Position numbers and translations under genes: made by a program. From assembly GCA_001801815.1 (NCBI GenBank), contig MGXU01000007.1:124001-188000 (forward strand): DNA of 64,000 nucleotides, read 5' to 3'. This stretch comes from Gammaproteobacteria bacterium RIFCSPHIGHO2_12_FULL_36_30 (GTDB lineage: Bacteria > Pseudomonadota > Gammaproteobacteria > Coxiellales > Coxiellaceae). How positions within the stretch are numbered: position 1 is the first letter of the stretch; every line of letters begins with the position of its first letter. Below are positions 16,718 through 25,041 of this stretch, one piece after another. The notes below the pieces were generated by a model. The model did no database searches and was not told the DNA's origin. It saw only the letters and a list, made by a program, of their open reading frames with translations.

Positions 16718-17345
16718 AATAAAAAAATAAAGCGCATTTCATGAACATGCCTTGTTGCAAATTTAATATATTAATGCAGTGCAATAAGAACAAATTAGTT
16801 GTCAGCAGTGCTGGATTAATATTTGGATAACAGTACGACAAAATCATCACGGTTGATAATAATAAAAATTCAAGACCACCTGAAAAACGACTTAAATAAA
16901 AGCGCCTTGTGTGTGCCTGCACAGCAAAAACCATTAACGCAGCTGTTACACGTAAAATAATAATATAAATATATAACAGATGAAATAAATCAAATTTTGC
17001 TGCAAATACAGTTAACATAAAAATAAAATAAATATTATCTAAACTGTGATCTAAAAAAGCGCCAAATTCAGATGATTGTTGTGTTAAACGTGCATGCATG
17101 CCATCAAGTGCATCTAGTACAAACCAAATAAAATTAAAAATGATCCAGTAAATATATGCGATGGGTGTTTGAATGAAATAAAGTAAAACTGTGCCAGTCA
17201 TTGCTGAAAAAAATCCCAACACAGTAATTTGATTCGGTGTAATACTTTTTGGAATAAGCGGTGCAATAGGAGATAATACAAAATACATAAAACGATAAAT
17301 ATAATCATTGTAATCGGGTGGCACGACATTATTTTTTGTTTCCAT
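16653..17345 (-). CDS. CDP-alcohol phosphotransferase family membrane enzyme
   Basis: 230 residues, about 6 membrane helices, with the complete active-site signature D-x2-D-G-x2-A-R-x8-G-x3-D-x3-D in LDALDGMHARLTQQSSEFG followed by AFLDHSLD (about 77-105). These enzymes transfer a phospho-alcohol from a CDP donor to an acceptor lipid or alcohol. It is the last gene of a tight operon after a nucleotidyltransferase (one base between them), which points to the nucleotidyltransferase making the CDP-linked donor. Product unknown: candidates are choline-, ethanolamine-, inositol- or phosphonate-type lipids. Confidence 0.88.
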   Translation of the reverse strand: METKNNVVPPDYNDYIYRFMYFVLSPIAPLIPKSITPNQITVLGFFSAMTGTVLLYFIQTPIAYIYWIIFNFIWFVLDALDGMHARLTQQSSEFGAFLDHSLDNIYFIFMLTVFAAKFDLFHLLYIYIIILRVTAALMVFAVQAHTRRFYLSRFSGGLEFLLLSTVMILSYCYPNINPALLTTNLFLLHCINILNLQQGMFMKCALFFYFIGVPVNMILQFQFAKKVLTQ

Positions 17346-17346
17346 A

Positions 17347-18075
17347 TTAAACCACCTCCATCGCCTTCATCTTCTCATAAATTATCTTTGCTCTTTCATA
17401 TTGAAAACGATTATCGATTTCACTCCACAATAAATCAGGTATTTTTAGACAAAAAACATCGGTAAAAGCTGTCATTGCAACCAATCCATGTTCATCATAA
17501 TGACCGCGATGCAACAGCGTAGGATCTTGTTCTAATTGATGTGTGAGCTGCTTAAAATCACGCAACGATAATTTACTGATTCCAACAAATTCACCTGCAA
17601 TTTCATCTGATTCTAAATGATTTTTATTTTTACTCATGCGAATTAATTTTAAATCATGCGCTTGTACATAAACTTCATCTGTCGAAAATGTTGCGCCACT
17701 TAATAAAATTATATTATTTTGTACATGATGCACGATATATTCAATTGCTCTTTGTTCATAAATTAAATCTGACTCTACAATTAAAAAATCTTCTTTTACA
17801 TGATCTTTTGCGCAATATAAAGAAAATAAACTGCCATAATTTTGATAATGTGCATTATAAATTGTATTAATTTTTTTATTTTCTTTTGCAAGCGCTTCAT
17901 AAAATTCAGCAGCATAACCTGTCACAATTAAAATATTTTGCACGCCACACGCTTGTAATTTTTCAATGGATTGTTGAATAAGAGTTTGATCACCCAGTGT
18001 AATAAAACCTTTAGGTAATGCATGAAATTCGCGTATACGTGACCCAGTTCCTGCCGCTAAAATAACTGCCTGCAT
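17347..18075 (-). CDS. sugar/choline-phosphate nucleotidyltransferase (LicC/PntC-like)
   Basis: 242 residues. The NTP-transferase signature AVILAAGTGSRIREF opens the protein (3-17) and LPKGFITLGDQTLIQQSIEKL follows; IVESDLIYE holds the metal-binding Asp, and WSEIDNRFQYERA near the C-terminus is the metal/product loop seen in LicC and 2-aminoethylphosphonate cytidylyltransferases. It would couple CTP to a phosphorylated alcohol or phosphonate. Placement between a 2OG dioxygenase (3 bases) and a CDP-alcohol phosphotransferase (1 base) supports a three-step lipid head-group pathway. The substrate is not shown by sequence. Confidence 0.85.
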   Translation of the reverse strand: MQAVILAAGTGSRIREFHALPKGFITLGDQTLIQQSIEKLQACGVQNILIVTGYAAEFYEALAKENKKINTIYNAHYQNYGSLFSLYCAKDHVKEDFLIVESDLIYEQRAIEYIVHHVQNNIILLSGATFSTDEVYVQAHDLKLIRMSKNKNHLESDEIAGEFVGISKLSLRDFKQLTHQLEQDPTLLHRGHYDEHGLVAMTAFTDVFCLKIPDLLWSEIDNRFQYERAKIIYEKMKAMEVV

Positions 18076-18078
18076 AAT

Positions 18079-18807
18079 TTATTTTTTCCCGAAATAAAGT
18101 AATCGATCTTTAAAGTGCGATAAAAAACGATTAAATGATGTGATGCGCGTATCCGTTAAATATTCCATCGTTAAAACAACACGTATTTCATTTTTTGAAA
18201 GCGGTGTTACTTCGTGCCACAATACATCGCCATCAAAAATAACAAGTGTTCCAGGATGTGTAAAAACTTCTATTGGATTTTTACGACGATTAAATTTATT
18301 TGATCCGGGATAACACATTAATTTTGATGTTTTTGAATCTTGAATTAATCCTAATAAAACGGTGTAGCGTTTTCCGCGATAAAAAGATTTATCATAATGC
18401 ACACCAATATGATCACCTGCTTCTGTATAACAATATAATGCGACAGCATGTAAATCATCGGCAGGCGATACAGTAAGTGATGCGCCCACAATTTTTTCAA
18501 TAAAATTTTTCATAACAGCAGAATGATATAATGCAAATAAATGTGGCGCATGATGTGATAAATCATGGCTGCCAACACTACCCGATTTTTTAAATGATCC
18601 CACCTTAACGCGATGCATTATGGGAATACAATTTTGTACTTCAGATAAAAAAATATGTTGAATAAAATCAGCGGGCACAAAATTATTAATAATTAATAAT
18701 TTTTTTTCTTGAAATTGTTTTGAATAAAAAGCCAGATTAGAATTATTCGCAATACGATCTTCAATTTCACTAAGTGGTGATGCAATCACGTCCATGCGCT
18801 TTTCCAT
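18079..18807 (-). CDS. 2-oxoglutarate/Fe(II)-dependent dioxygenase family protein
   Basis: 242 residues. The double-stranded beta-helix metal motif is visible: HYDKSFYRGKRYTVLLGL (HxD), LWHEVTPLSKNEIR (distal His and the 2OG-binding Arg), and a strand LVIFDGDVLWH between. Proteins of this fold hydroxylate, desaturate or halogenate small molecules. First gene of an operon with the nucleotidyltransferase and CDP-alcohol phosphotransferase, and divergent from a flavin halogenase. ATG 18807 is used; an ATG four codons later (18795) with GGAAAAG upstream is an alternative. Substrate unknown. Confidence 0.82.
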   Translation of the reverse strand: MEKRMDVIASPLSEIEDRIANNSNLAFYSKQFQEKKLLIINNFVPADFIQHIFLSEVQNCIPIMHRVKVGSFKKSGSVGSHDLSHHAPHLFALYHSAVMKNFIEKIVGASLTVSPADDLHAVALYCYTEAGDHIGVHYDKSFYRGKRYTVLLGLIQDSKTSKLMCYPGSNKFNRRKNPIEVFTHPGTLVIFDGDVLWHEVTPLSKNEIRVVLTMEYLTDTRITSFNRFLSHFKDRLLYFGKK

Positions 18808-18897
18808 ATTAATTCTGTATCGTGATTTTATCTGATTTTAGATCGTTTGCAATCATCTGCGCTTTTCTAAAGTACACACCTATGTTAATCTAAATAA

Positions 18898-18915
18898 AAC
18901 AAGAGGGATCTTGTT
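18898..18915 (+). promoter_or_regulatory. hairpin with the halogenase ribosome-binding site in its loop
   Basis: AACAAG (18898-18903), AGGGAT, CTTGTT (18910-18915) form a 6-bp stem directly before the ATG at 18916; the Shine-Dalgarno GAGGGA spans the stem edge and loop. The hairpin could tune translation, but six AT-rich pairs are weak. Confidence 0.4.
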
Positions 18916-20520
18916 ATGCAAAATAATATCAAAAATATTGTTGTTATTGGTGGTGGAACAGCAGGATGGATGACAGCAACTTATATTGCAAAATCACTTA
19001 ATTTTACCGTTAATATTATCGTCATTGAATCTGCAACTCATGCACCGATTGGTGTTGGCGAAGCAACCATTCCAACTATAAAAACAGAATTTTTTGATCG
19101 ATTAGGAATACCTGAATCGGAATGGATGCCGAAATTAGGCGGCACGTTCAAATTAGGCATTAAATATGCAAATTGGAAAAAATCCATCGAAGAAGGTGGT
19201 GATTATTATTATCATGTATTTGGCGAAATTCCTTTAATTGACGAAGTTCCACTTTCTTCTGTGTGGATTAAAAATTATTTAGAAGGAAAAACAAAAAAAT
19301 CATTTGCGTCTTCTTGCTTTGCATCACACGTTGCATTTGATCATCACTTATCTCCCAAATTATTAGATGGCACAAAAATACAACCTTACGCATATCATTT
19401 TGATGCACTATTAGTTGCACAGTTTTTAAAAGAATGGGCGATTAAACATCATATTCATCATGTGATTGATAAATTAATTTCTGCAAAACAAGATGAGCAA
19501 GGCAATATAACGTGCGTGATCGGCGAAAGTGGAAAAGAATATCATGGCGATTTATTTATTGATTGTTCTGGTTTTGCAGGATTTTTAATTGACAAAGTAT
19601 ATCAAGAACCGATTGTGCCATTTAGCGATTTTTTATTAACGGATAGAGCAATTGCGATTAATTTGCCTGAAAATCCAGAAGAAAATGGTATTCGCTCTTA
19701 TACAACTGCAACCGCATTAAAGGCAGGATGGGTTTGGGAAATTCCATTATACGCTCGATCTGGAAATGGATATGTATATTCAAGCCAATTTACAAATGAT
19801 GATGATGCACAAAAAGAATTGATACTGCATTTTGGAAAACGCGCAGAGAATATTGCAACGCGTCCTATTAAATTTCAATCTCGTCGCCATCAACGTTCAT
19901 GGATAAAAAATTGTGTCGCGATTGGTTTATCGAGCAGTTTTTTAGAGCCACTCGAATCATCGACCATTTATTTTATTTATGCGGCACTTTATCAACTTAT
20001 TAAATGTTTTCCACAAAAAAATATTGATCCAATTTTGCGAGATAAATTTAATCAAAAAATAAATTATATGATCGATGATAATAAAGATTTTATTGCGATG
20101 CATTTTAAAACCGCGCAACGTGAAGACACACCATTTTGGAAAGTAAATAAATATGAAACCAAAATCCCTGAATCACTTAATATAATATTAAAAAAACATA
20201 AATCTGGTTTACCAATTAAACGTCCAACGGTTGATAATAATAATCTCTACCCTACTTTCAAATCTCTATTTCAAAACTTTTGGACAGAAACCAACTATCA
20301 ATGTATCCTATGTGGCGTTGGTTATTATCCAAATAATGCATATCCACTATTACAATATCGCGACGATATTATAAAAGCTGGAAATATATTATTTGATAAT
20401 ATCCATAAACGCGCTGAGGAGCTCAAAAAAATATTGCCAACTCATTATCAATATTTAAAAAATCAAATGAAAGATTGTGACACGATGAAATCCACCGAAT
20501 ATGACGCTGTTGAAACATAA
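18916..20520 (+). CDS. flavin-dependent tryptophan halogenase family protein
   Basis: 534 residues (PrnA has 538). Seen: FAD motif VIGGGTAGWMTA (10-21), GVGEATIPTI (56-65), the catalytic lysine in GGTFKLGIKYANW (K79, the same number as in PrnA), the halogenase hallmark GWVWEIPL (about 271-278), and FLEPLESSTIYFIYAAL with glutamates at about 344 and 347 (PrnA uses E346). These enzymes use FADH2, O2 and chloride/bromide to halogenate indoles or other electron-rich rings. All key residues are present, so activity is likely; the substrate may not be free tryptophan. No flavin reductase is adjacent. Followed at 12 bases by the MBL-fold gene. Confidence 0.92.
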   Translation: MQNNIKNIVVIGGGTAGWMTATYIAKSLNFTVNIIVIESATHAPIGVGEATIPTIKTEFFDRLGIPESEWMPKLGGTFKLGIKYANWKKSIEEGGDYYYHVFGEIPLIDEVPLSSVWIKNYLEGKTKKSFASSCFASHVAFDHHLSPKLLDGTKIQPYAYHFDALLVAQFLKEWAIKHHIHHVIDKLISAKQDEQGNITCVIGESGKEYHGDLFIDCSGFAGFLIDKVYQEPIVPFSDFLLTDRAIAINLPENPEENGIRSYTTATALKAGWVWEIPLYARSGNGYVYSSQFTNDDDAQKELILHFGKRAENIATRPIKFQSRRHQRSWIKNCVAIGLSSSFLEPLESSTIYFIYAALYQLIKCFPQKNIDPILRDKFNQKINYMIDDNKDFIAMHFKTAQREDTPFWKVNKYETKIPESLNIILKKHKSGLPIKRPTVDNNNLYPTFKSLFQNFWTETNYQCILCGVGYYPNNAYPLLQYRDDIIKAGNILFDNIHKRAEELKKILPTHYQYLKNQMKDCDTMKSTEYDAVET

Positions 20521-20532
20521 GGCTAATACATA

Positions 20533-21888
20533 ATGCAAGTGCAGTTTTTAGGAGCAACTCAAACTGTCACTGGTTCAAAATATTATATTCACACTGCAAA
20601 ATTAAATATTTTGGTTGATTGCGGCTTATTTCAAGGCTTAAAAGAATTAAGACTAAAAAATTGGGATGTATTTCCAATTGATCCGAAAAAATTAAATTAT
20701 GTTTTTTTAACACATGCGCACATTGATCATAGTGGCTATATTCCACTGTTGGTAAAAAATGGATTTCGTGGAAAAATTTTTTGTAGTGAAGCAACGCGAG
20801 ATTTGTGCAGCATTTTATTACCAGATAGCGGATATTTACAGGAAGAAGAAGCGCACTATGCAAATTTAAAAGGTTATTCTAAACATAAACCAGCGCTGCC
20901 ACTTTACACAAAAGAAGATGCAGAAATATCATTACAGTATTTTCAAACTGTTCCTTTTGAAAAAAAATTGATATTGGATGATTTACAATTTTCTTTTCAT
21001 TACGCCGGACATATTTTAGGTGCATCACTTATTAAATTTGAACATCAGAAAATTTCTATTTTATTTTCAGGCGATCTTGGACGACCGAACGATCCAATTA
21101 TGTATCCACCAAAAAATCCGCCGCAAGCTGATTATTTAGTGATTGAATCAACATATGGTGATCGATTGCATCCTGATATCGATCCAACTATTTTGCTCGC
21201 AAAAATTATTAATAAAACTGCAAAACGCGGTGGTGTAATATTAATTCCTTCTTTTGCGGTCGGACGAGCACAATTAATGCTTTTTTATATTCATCAGCTC
21301 AAAGCTGAAAATAAAATTCCCAATATTCCCGTATTTATTGATAGTCCGATGGCAACTGATGCAACTAAGATTTTTTATCAACATATTCCAGAACACAGAT
21401 TAAACTCAGATGAAACAATGGCGGTCTGTCAAACTGCGACATATATGCACACTAAAGAAGAATCTATGTCACTAAACAATAAAAATATGCCCATGATTAT
21501 CATTTCGGCAAGCGGAATGGTAACGGGTGGCCGCATTTTACATCACGTTAGAAATTTTGGACAAAGTCATCGCAATACAATTGTTTTCTGTGGTTATCAA
21601 GCTGCAGGCACACGCGGTGAACAAATAGCAAACCACGCAAAAAATGTAAAAATTTTTGGGCAAGAAATACCAATTCATGCTGAAGTAGTACAATTAGAAA
21701 ATATGTCAGCACATGCTGATTACGCTGAAATACTAACATGGTTAAGTCATTTGCATGCAGCGCCTAAAAAAATATTTATTACACACGGCGAAAATAATGC
21801 ATCATCATCACTCAAAGAAAAAATTGAACAGCGATTTCACTGGAATTGCTACATTCCAGCATATGGCTATACTGAAAAATTAACTTGA
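20533..21888 (+). CDS. MBL-fold RNA-processing exonuclease/endonuclease (beta-CASP, RMMBL)
   Basis: 451 residues. Metallo-beta-lactamase core with HAHIDHSG (61-68), GHILGASLI, and SGDLGR for metals; the beta-CASP insert with ESTYGDRLHPD, PSFAVGRAQLMLFY and SASGMVTGGRILHH; and the C-terminal RMMBL block ENMSAHADYAEILTWL with FITHGE. The family includes CPSF73-like and bacterial YsgA/Ysh1-type nucleases acting on RNA. It lies 12 bases after the halogenase and probably shares its transcript, but no metabolic link is evident. Confidence 0.9.
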   Translation: MQVQFLGATQTVTGSKYYIHTAKLNILVDCGLFQGLKELRLKNWDVFPIDPKKLNYVFLTHAHIDHSGYIPLLVKNGFRGKIFCSEATRDLCSILLPDSGYLQEEEAHYANLKGYSKHKPALPLYTKEDAEISLQYFQTVPFEKKLILDDLQFSFHYAGHILGASLIKFEHQKISILFSGDLGRPNDPIMYPPKNPPQADYLVIESTYGDRLHPDIDPTILLAKIINKTAKRGGVILIPSFAVGRAQLMLFYIHQLKAENKIPNIPVFIDSPMATDATKIFYQHIPEHRLNSDETMAVCQTATYMHTKEESMSLNNKNMPMIIISASGMVTGGRILHHVRNFGQSHRNTIVFCGYQAAGTRGEQIANHAKNVKIFGQEIPIHAEVVQLENMSAHADYAEILTWLSHLHAAPKKIFITHGENNASSSLKEKIEQRFHWNCYIPAYGYTEKLT

Positions 21889-21927
21889 TGTATTATGTCA
21901 ACTTATTCTCAACAAAAGGATTGAAAA

Positions 21928-22614
21928 ATGAAACGACTACTGCCAACACTGGCAATTACATTGCTGTGCAGTGCTTCTATTTATGCTGCAGCAACAATGA
22001 ATACCGAAGCTGATAAATTATCGTACGCAATGGGTTTTAAAACTGGGCAAGCGATGAAACAACAATCAATTGTAATCAATACACAAGATTTTACACAAGG
22101 CTTGCAAGATGGTTATACTGCACAAAAACCAGCAATTTCTGAAGATGAAATGCAAGCAACCTTAACAACAATGCAACAAGACATGGTGAAAAAAATGCAG
22201 CAAAAATTTACTGAAGTATCCGCAAAAAATTTAATTGATGGTCAACAATTTTTAGCAAAAAATGCAAAAGAAGCGGGCGTTGTCACTCTGCCTTCTGGTT
22301 TGCAATATAAAATTATTACACCAGGCAACGGTGATTCCCCAACTGCAAACGATACTGTAACTGTAAATTACGAAGGAAAATTAATTAATGGAACAGTGTT
22401 TGATAGTTCATACAAACGCGGTCAACCTGCTACTTTTAAAGTGGGTCAAGTGATTGCGGGTTGGCAAGAAGCGTTAAAATTAATGAAACCAGGTGCAACA
22501 TGGATGCTTTATATTCCAGCGAATTTAGCATATGGTCCACAAGGATCGATGGGTGCAATTGGTCCGAATGAAGCATTGATTTTCAAAGTTGATTTAATTT
22601 CTGTGAAAAAATAA
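21928..22614 (+). CDS. mip: Mip/FkpA-type FKBP peptidyl-prolyl cis-trans isomerase
   Basis: 228 residues: a signal peptide (MKRLLPTLAITLLCSASIYA), an N-terminal dimerisation part (LSYAMGFKTGQAMKQQ and a long helix to about 115), and a C-terminal FKBP domain (PSGLQYKIITPGNGDSP, VTVNYEGKLINGTVFDSSY, VIAGWQEALKLMKPGATWML, YGPQG, IGPNEALIFKVDL). The architecture and length are those of Legionella Mip and Coxiella Mip, periplasmic/surface foldases linked to intracellular infection. It is followed 5 bases later by a hotdog-fold gene. Confidence 0.95.
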   Translation: MKRLLPTLAITLLCSASIYAAATMNTEADKLSYAMGFKTGQAMKQQSIVINTQDFTQGLQDGYTAQKPAISEDEMQATLTTMQQDMVKKMQQKFTEVSAKNLIDGQQFLAKNAKEAGVVTLPSGLQYKIITPGNGDSPTANDTVTVNYEGKLINGTVFDSSYKRGQPATFKVGQVIAGWQEALKLMKPGATWMLYIPANLAYGPQGSMGAIGPNEALIFKVDLISVKK

Positions 22615-22619
22615 TTATT

Positions 22620-23129
22620 ATGGAAAAGCTTTTTCAACTTTTACAAAAATCCGGCGACTCCAAAAAATATTTGTGGCTATTAAATCGTATTATTAATCAC
22701 ACGGTACGATTTAATAAGCCACACGGATTTCAAGTGATCAAAATTGCATCTGATTACGTACAAACATTTGCACCGTATCACAAGAAAAATTTTAATCATA
22801 TACGCGGAATTCATGCGTGTGCTATTGCAACAATCGGCGAATTAGCGGCTGGATTATTATTAATGAAGGATTTTTCACCAAAAGAATATCGCATTATTAT
22901 GTCATCATTGCATGTTGATTATCAGTATCAAGCAAAAAAAGATATTGTTGCAACCGCAACATTAACAGGTGACGAAAAAGAAAGTATTGTGCAACGCTTA
23001 AAAACAACGCCTAAAACAACGCAAATCATCACATCTGAAATTAAAGATTGTGATCAGCAGATTGTTGCGATCATGCAAACGACTTGGCAAATTAAATCAT
23101 GGGGCGATGTACAAACAAAAGTTAAATGA
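22620..23129 (+). CDS. hotdog-fold DUF4442 protein, putative thioesterase
   Basis: 169 residues. The central helix IRGIHACAIATIGELAAGLLLM and the strand MSSLHVDYQYQAKKDIVATATL match DUF4442, a hotdog-fold family related to PaaI/YiiD thioesterases. It likely binds or hydrolyses acyl-CoA or acyl-ACP. It starts 5 bases after mip, so co-transcription is likely, and its end overlaps kup (opposite strand) by 8 bases. No catalytic residue can be assigned with confidence. Confidence 0.75.
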   Translation: MEKLFQLLQKSGDSKKYLWLLNRIINHTVRFNKPHGFQVIKIASDYVQTFAPYHKKNFNHIRGIHACAIATIGELAAGLLLMKDFSPKEYRIIMSSLHVDYQYQAKKDIVATATLTGDEKESIVQRLKTTPKTTQIITSEIKDCDQQIVAIMQTTWQIKSWGDVQTKVK

Positions 23130-25002
23130 CACAGTAAGTTCCAATCGCAATCGTTTTACTATACGGCAAATGATAAAATTCAATATTTAAATTAGCTGAA
23201 TAATTTCGCATTAAAAATGCAAATAATCTTTCTTGCCAATAAAACCACAATGTTTTTTTACGCCGTGATGCAACAATATTCGGCGCTTCAATCATATACA
23301 TGACGGTATCAAAATCAATATTAAACGGTAATAATTTTTTATCATTAGCTACATATAATGCTTTTGGAATAGAAATATAATCCATAAATCCATAACATAA
23401 TGTTAGCTGGCAAATATTTTTATCAACACAACTATATTCATATCGATCATTCGACGCAATGTAAGGAATATTTGAAATCTGATAATTAACAATCAAAATA
23501 TTTTTAGGCAATGCATGATTGAGCTTTAAAAAACGTAAAAAACTGCTGCCAGCGCTATCATACACATCGGTAATTAAAATAGCGGTTGAATCGACGCGTT
23601 GCATATTTTTCGAATGTAAATCTGCAAATATTTTAGTTAAATCTTCTTTTTTTGTGTAATAAAAATCTTTTAAATATTCCATGCCTTTAGTCCAAGTATA
23701 CATAATAAAGGCAATAACTAATGCAAACATGATTGGAATCCATCCGCCTGCAAATAATTTTTGAAGATTAGCGCCTAAAAAAGCAACGTCAATCAAAATA
23801 AAAAGTATAAAGAAAAATAAAATGCGTGCTTGACTCCAACGCCATTTTTCATATGCAACAAACATAATCATAAATGTTGTTAAAATCATTACTAAATTGA
23901 CAGCGATACCATATGCATGTGCAATCGCATTTGAATTTTTAAAGATAAGAATCAAAATTAATGTACCAACTGCCAAAATAAAATTCATTTGCGGCACATA
24001 AATTTGTCCATACATCGATTCTGATGTTTGTCGAATTGGTAATCTTGGATACAATCCTAATAAAACTGCTTGTTTTGTGAGGGAAAATGTTGCTGAAATC
24101 ACAGCCTGAGATGCGATCACCGTTGCAAGCGTTGCAATCACAACCAATGGAATTAAAAATGAAGATGGTGCCATCATATAAAATGGATTACTAATTGCGA
24201 CGGGATGATTTAATAAATATGCACCTTGTCCAAAATAATTAATTAATAATCCAGGTAATACAACACAAAACCAACTAAGCTGAATTGGTTTTATACCAAA
24301 ATGCCCTAAATCTGCATATAAAGCTTCGCCGCCCGTTACCACTAAAAAAACACCGCCTAATAATGTATAGCCATGAAAACCATTAATTTGTAAAAATCGA
24401 AAAGCAAAATAAGGATTAAGTGCTGATAATACATTTGGATAATATAAAATTTGAAAAAAACCTAAAATTGCTAACACACTAAACCAAACAATTAACATTG
24501 GGCCAAATAAAAACCCAATTTTTGCTGTTCCAAGATATTGAAATAAAAATAATGCAAGCAAAATAACAAAAGAAATGGGTAACACCCAATCTGATAAACC
24601 AGGTGAAATAACACTTAAACCTTCAACCGCACTCATCACAGAAATCGCAGGTGTCAACATTCCATCACCCAACATTAACCCTGCACCAAAAATACCTAAA
24701 ATAAAAAATAAATTTAAACTGTAGCCACGTTTTTTCTTTAATAGTGCTAATAAAGCGAGAATACCGCCTTCACCTTTATTATCGGCACGCAACACAATAC
24801 AAAGATATTTTATCGAAACAATTAAGATAAGCGCCCAAAATATCAGCGACAAAACACCAAATACATCAACTGAGTTAATCGGCAAATCACCTAATGTAAC
24901 ACTCATCGCATAAAGTGGACTGGTGCCAATATCACCGTAAATAATGCCAAGCGCTGCAACAGATAATGCAATTAATGTTTGTTTCTGGATAACGTTTTGC
25001 AC
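23122..25002 (-). CDS. kup: KUP/Trk-type potassium uptake protein
   Basis: 626 residues beginning (GTG, AGGA upstream) and reaching the family signature GIIYGDIGTSPLYAM at about 19-33; further blocks are RADNKGEGGILALLALL, GAGLMLGDGMLTPAISVMSAVEGL and GGEALYADLGHFG, with about 12 helices and a C-terminal cytoplasmic domain. It imports K+ with protons. Single copy in the window, no operon partner. Confidence 0.96.
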   Translation of the reverse strand: MQNVIQKQTLIALSVAALGIIYGDIGTSPLYAMSVTLGDLPINSVDVFGVLSLIFWALILIVSIKYLCIVLRADNKGEGGILALLALLKKKRGYSLNLFFILGIFGAGLMLGDGMLTPAISVMSAVEGLSVISPGLSDWVLPISFVILLALFLFQYLGTAKIGFLFGPMLIVWFSVLAILGFFQILYYPNVLSALNPYFAFRFLQINGFHGYTLLGGVFLVVTGGEALYADLGHFGIKPIQLSWFCVVLPGLLINYFGQGAYLLNHPVAISNPFYMMAPSSFLIPLVVIATLATVIASQAVISATFSLTKQAVLLGLYPRLPIRQTSESMYGQIYVPQMNFILAVGTLILILIFKNSNAIAHAYGIAVNLVMILTTFMIMFVAYEKWRWSQARILFFFILFILIDVAFLGANLQKLFAGGWIPIMFALVIAFIMYTWTKGMEYLKDFYYTKKEDLTKIFADLHSKNMQRVDSTAILITDVYDSAGSSFLRFLKLNHALPKNILIVNYQISNIPYIASNDRYEYSCVDKNICQLTLCYGFMDYISIPKALYVANDKKLLPFNIDFDTVMYMIEAPNIVASRRKKTLWFYWQERLFAFLMRNYSANLNIEFYHLPYSKTIAIGTYCVI

Positions 25003-25041
25003 GGTAAAAAATCCTTTTTGTCGTGTAAAAGCAGTATATCA

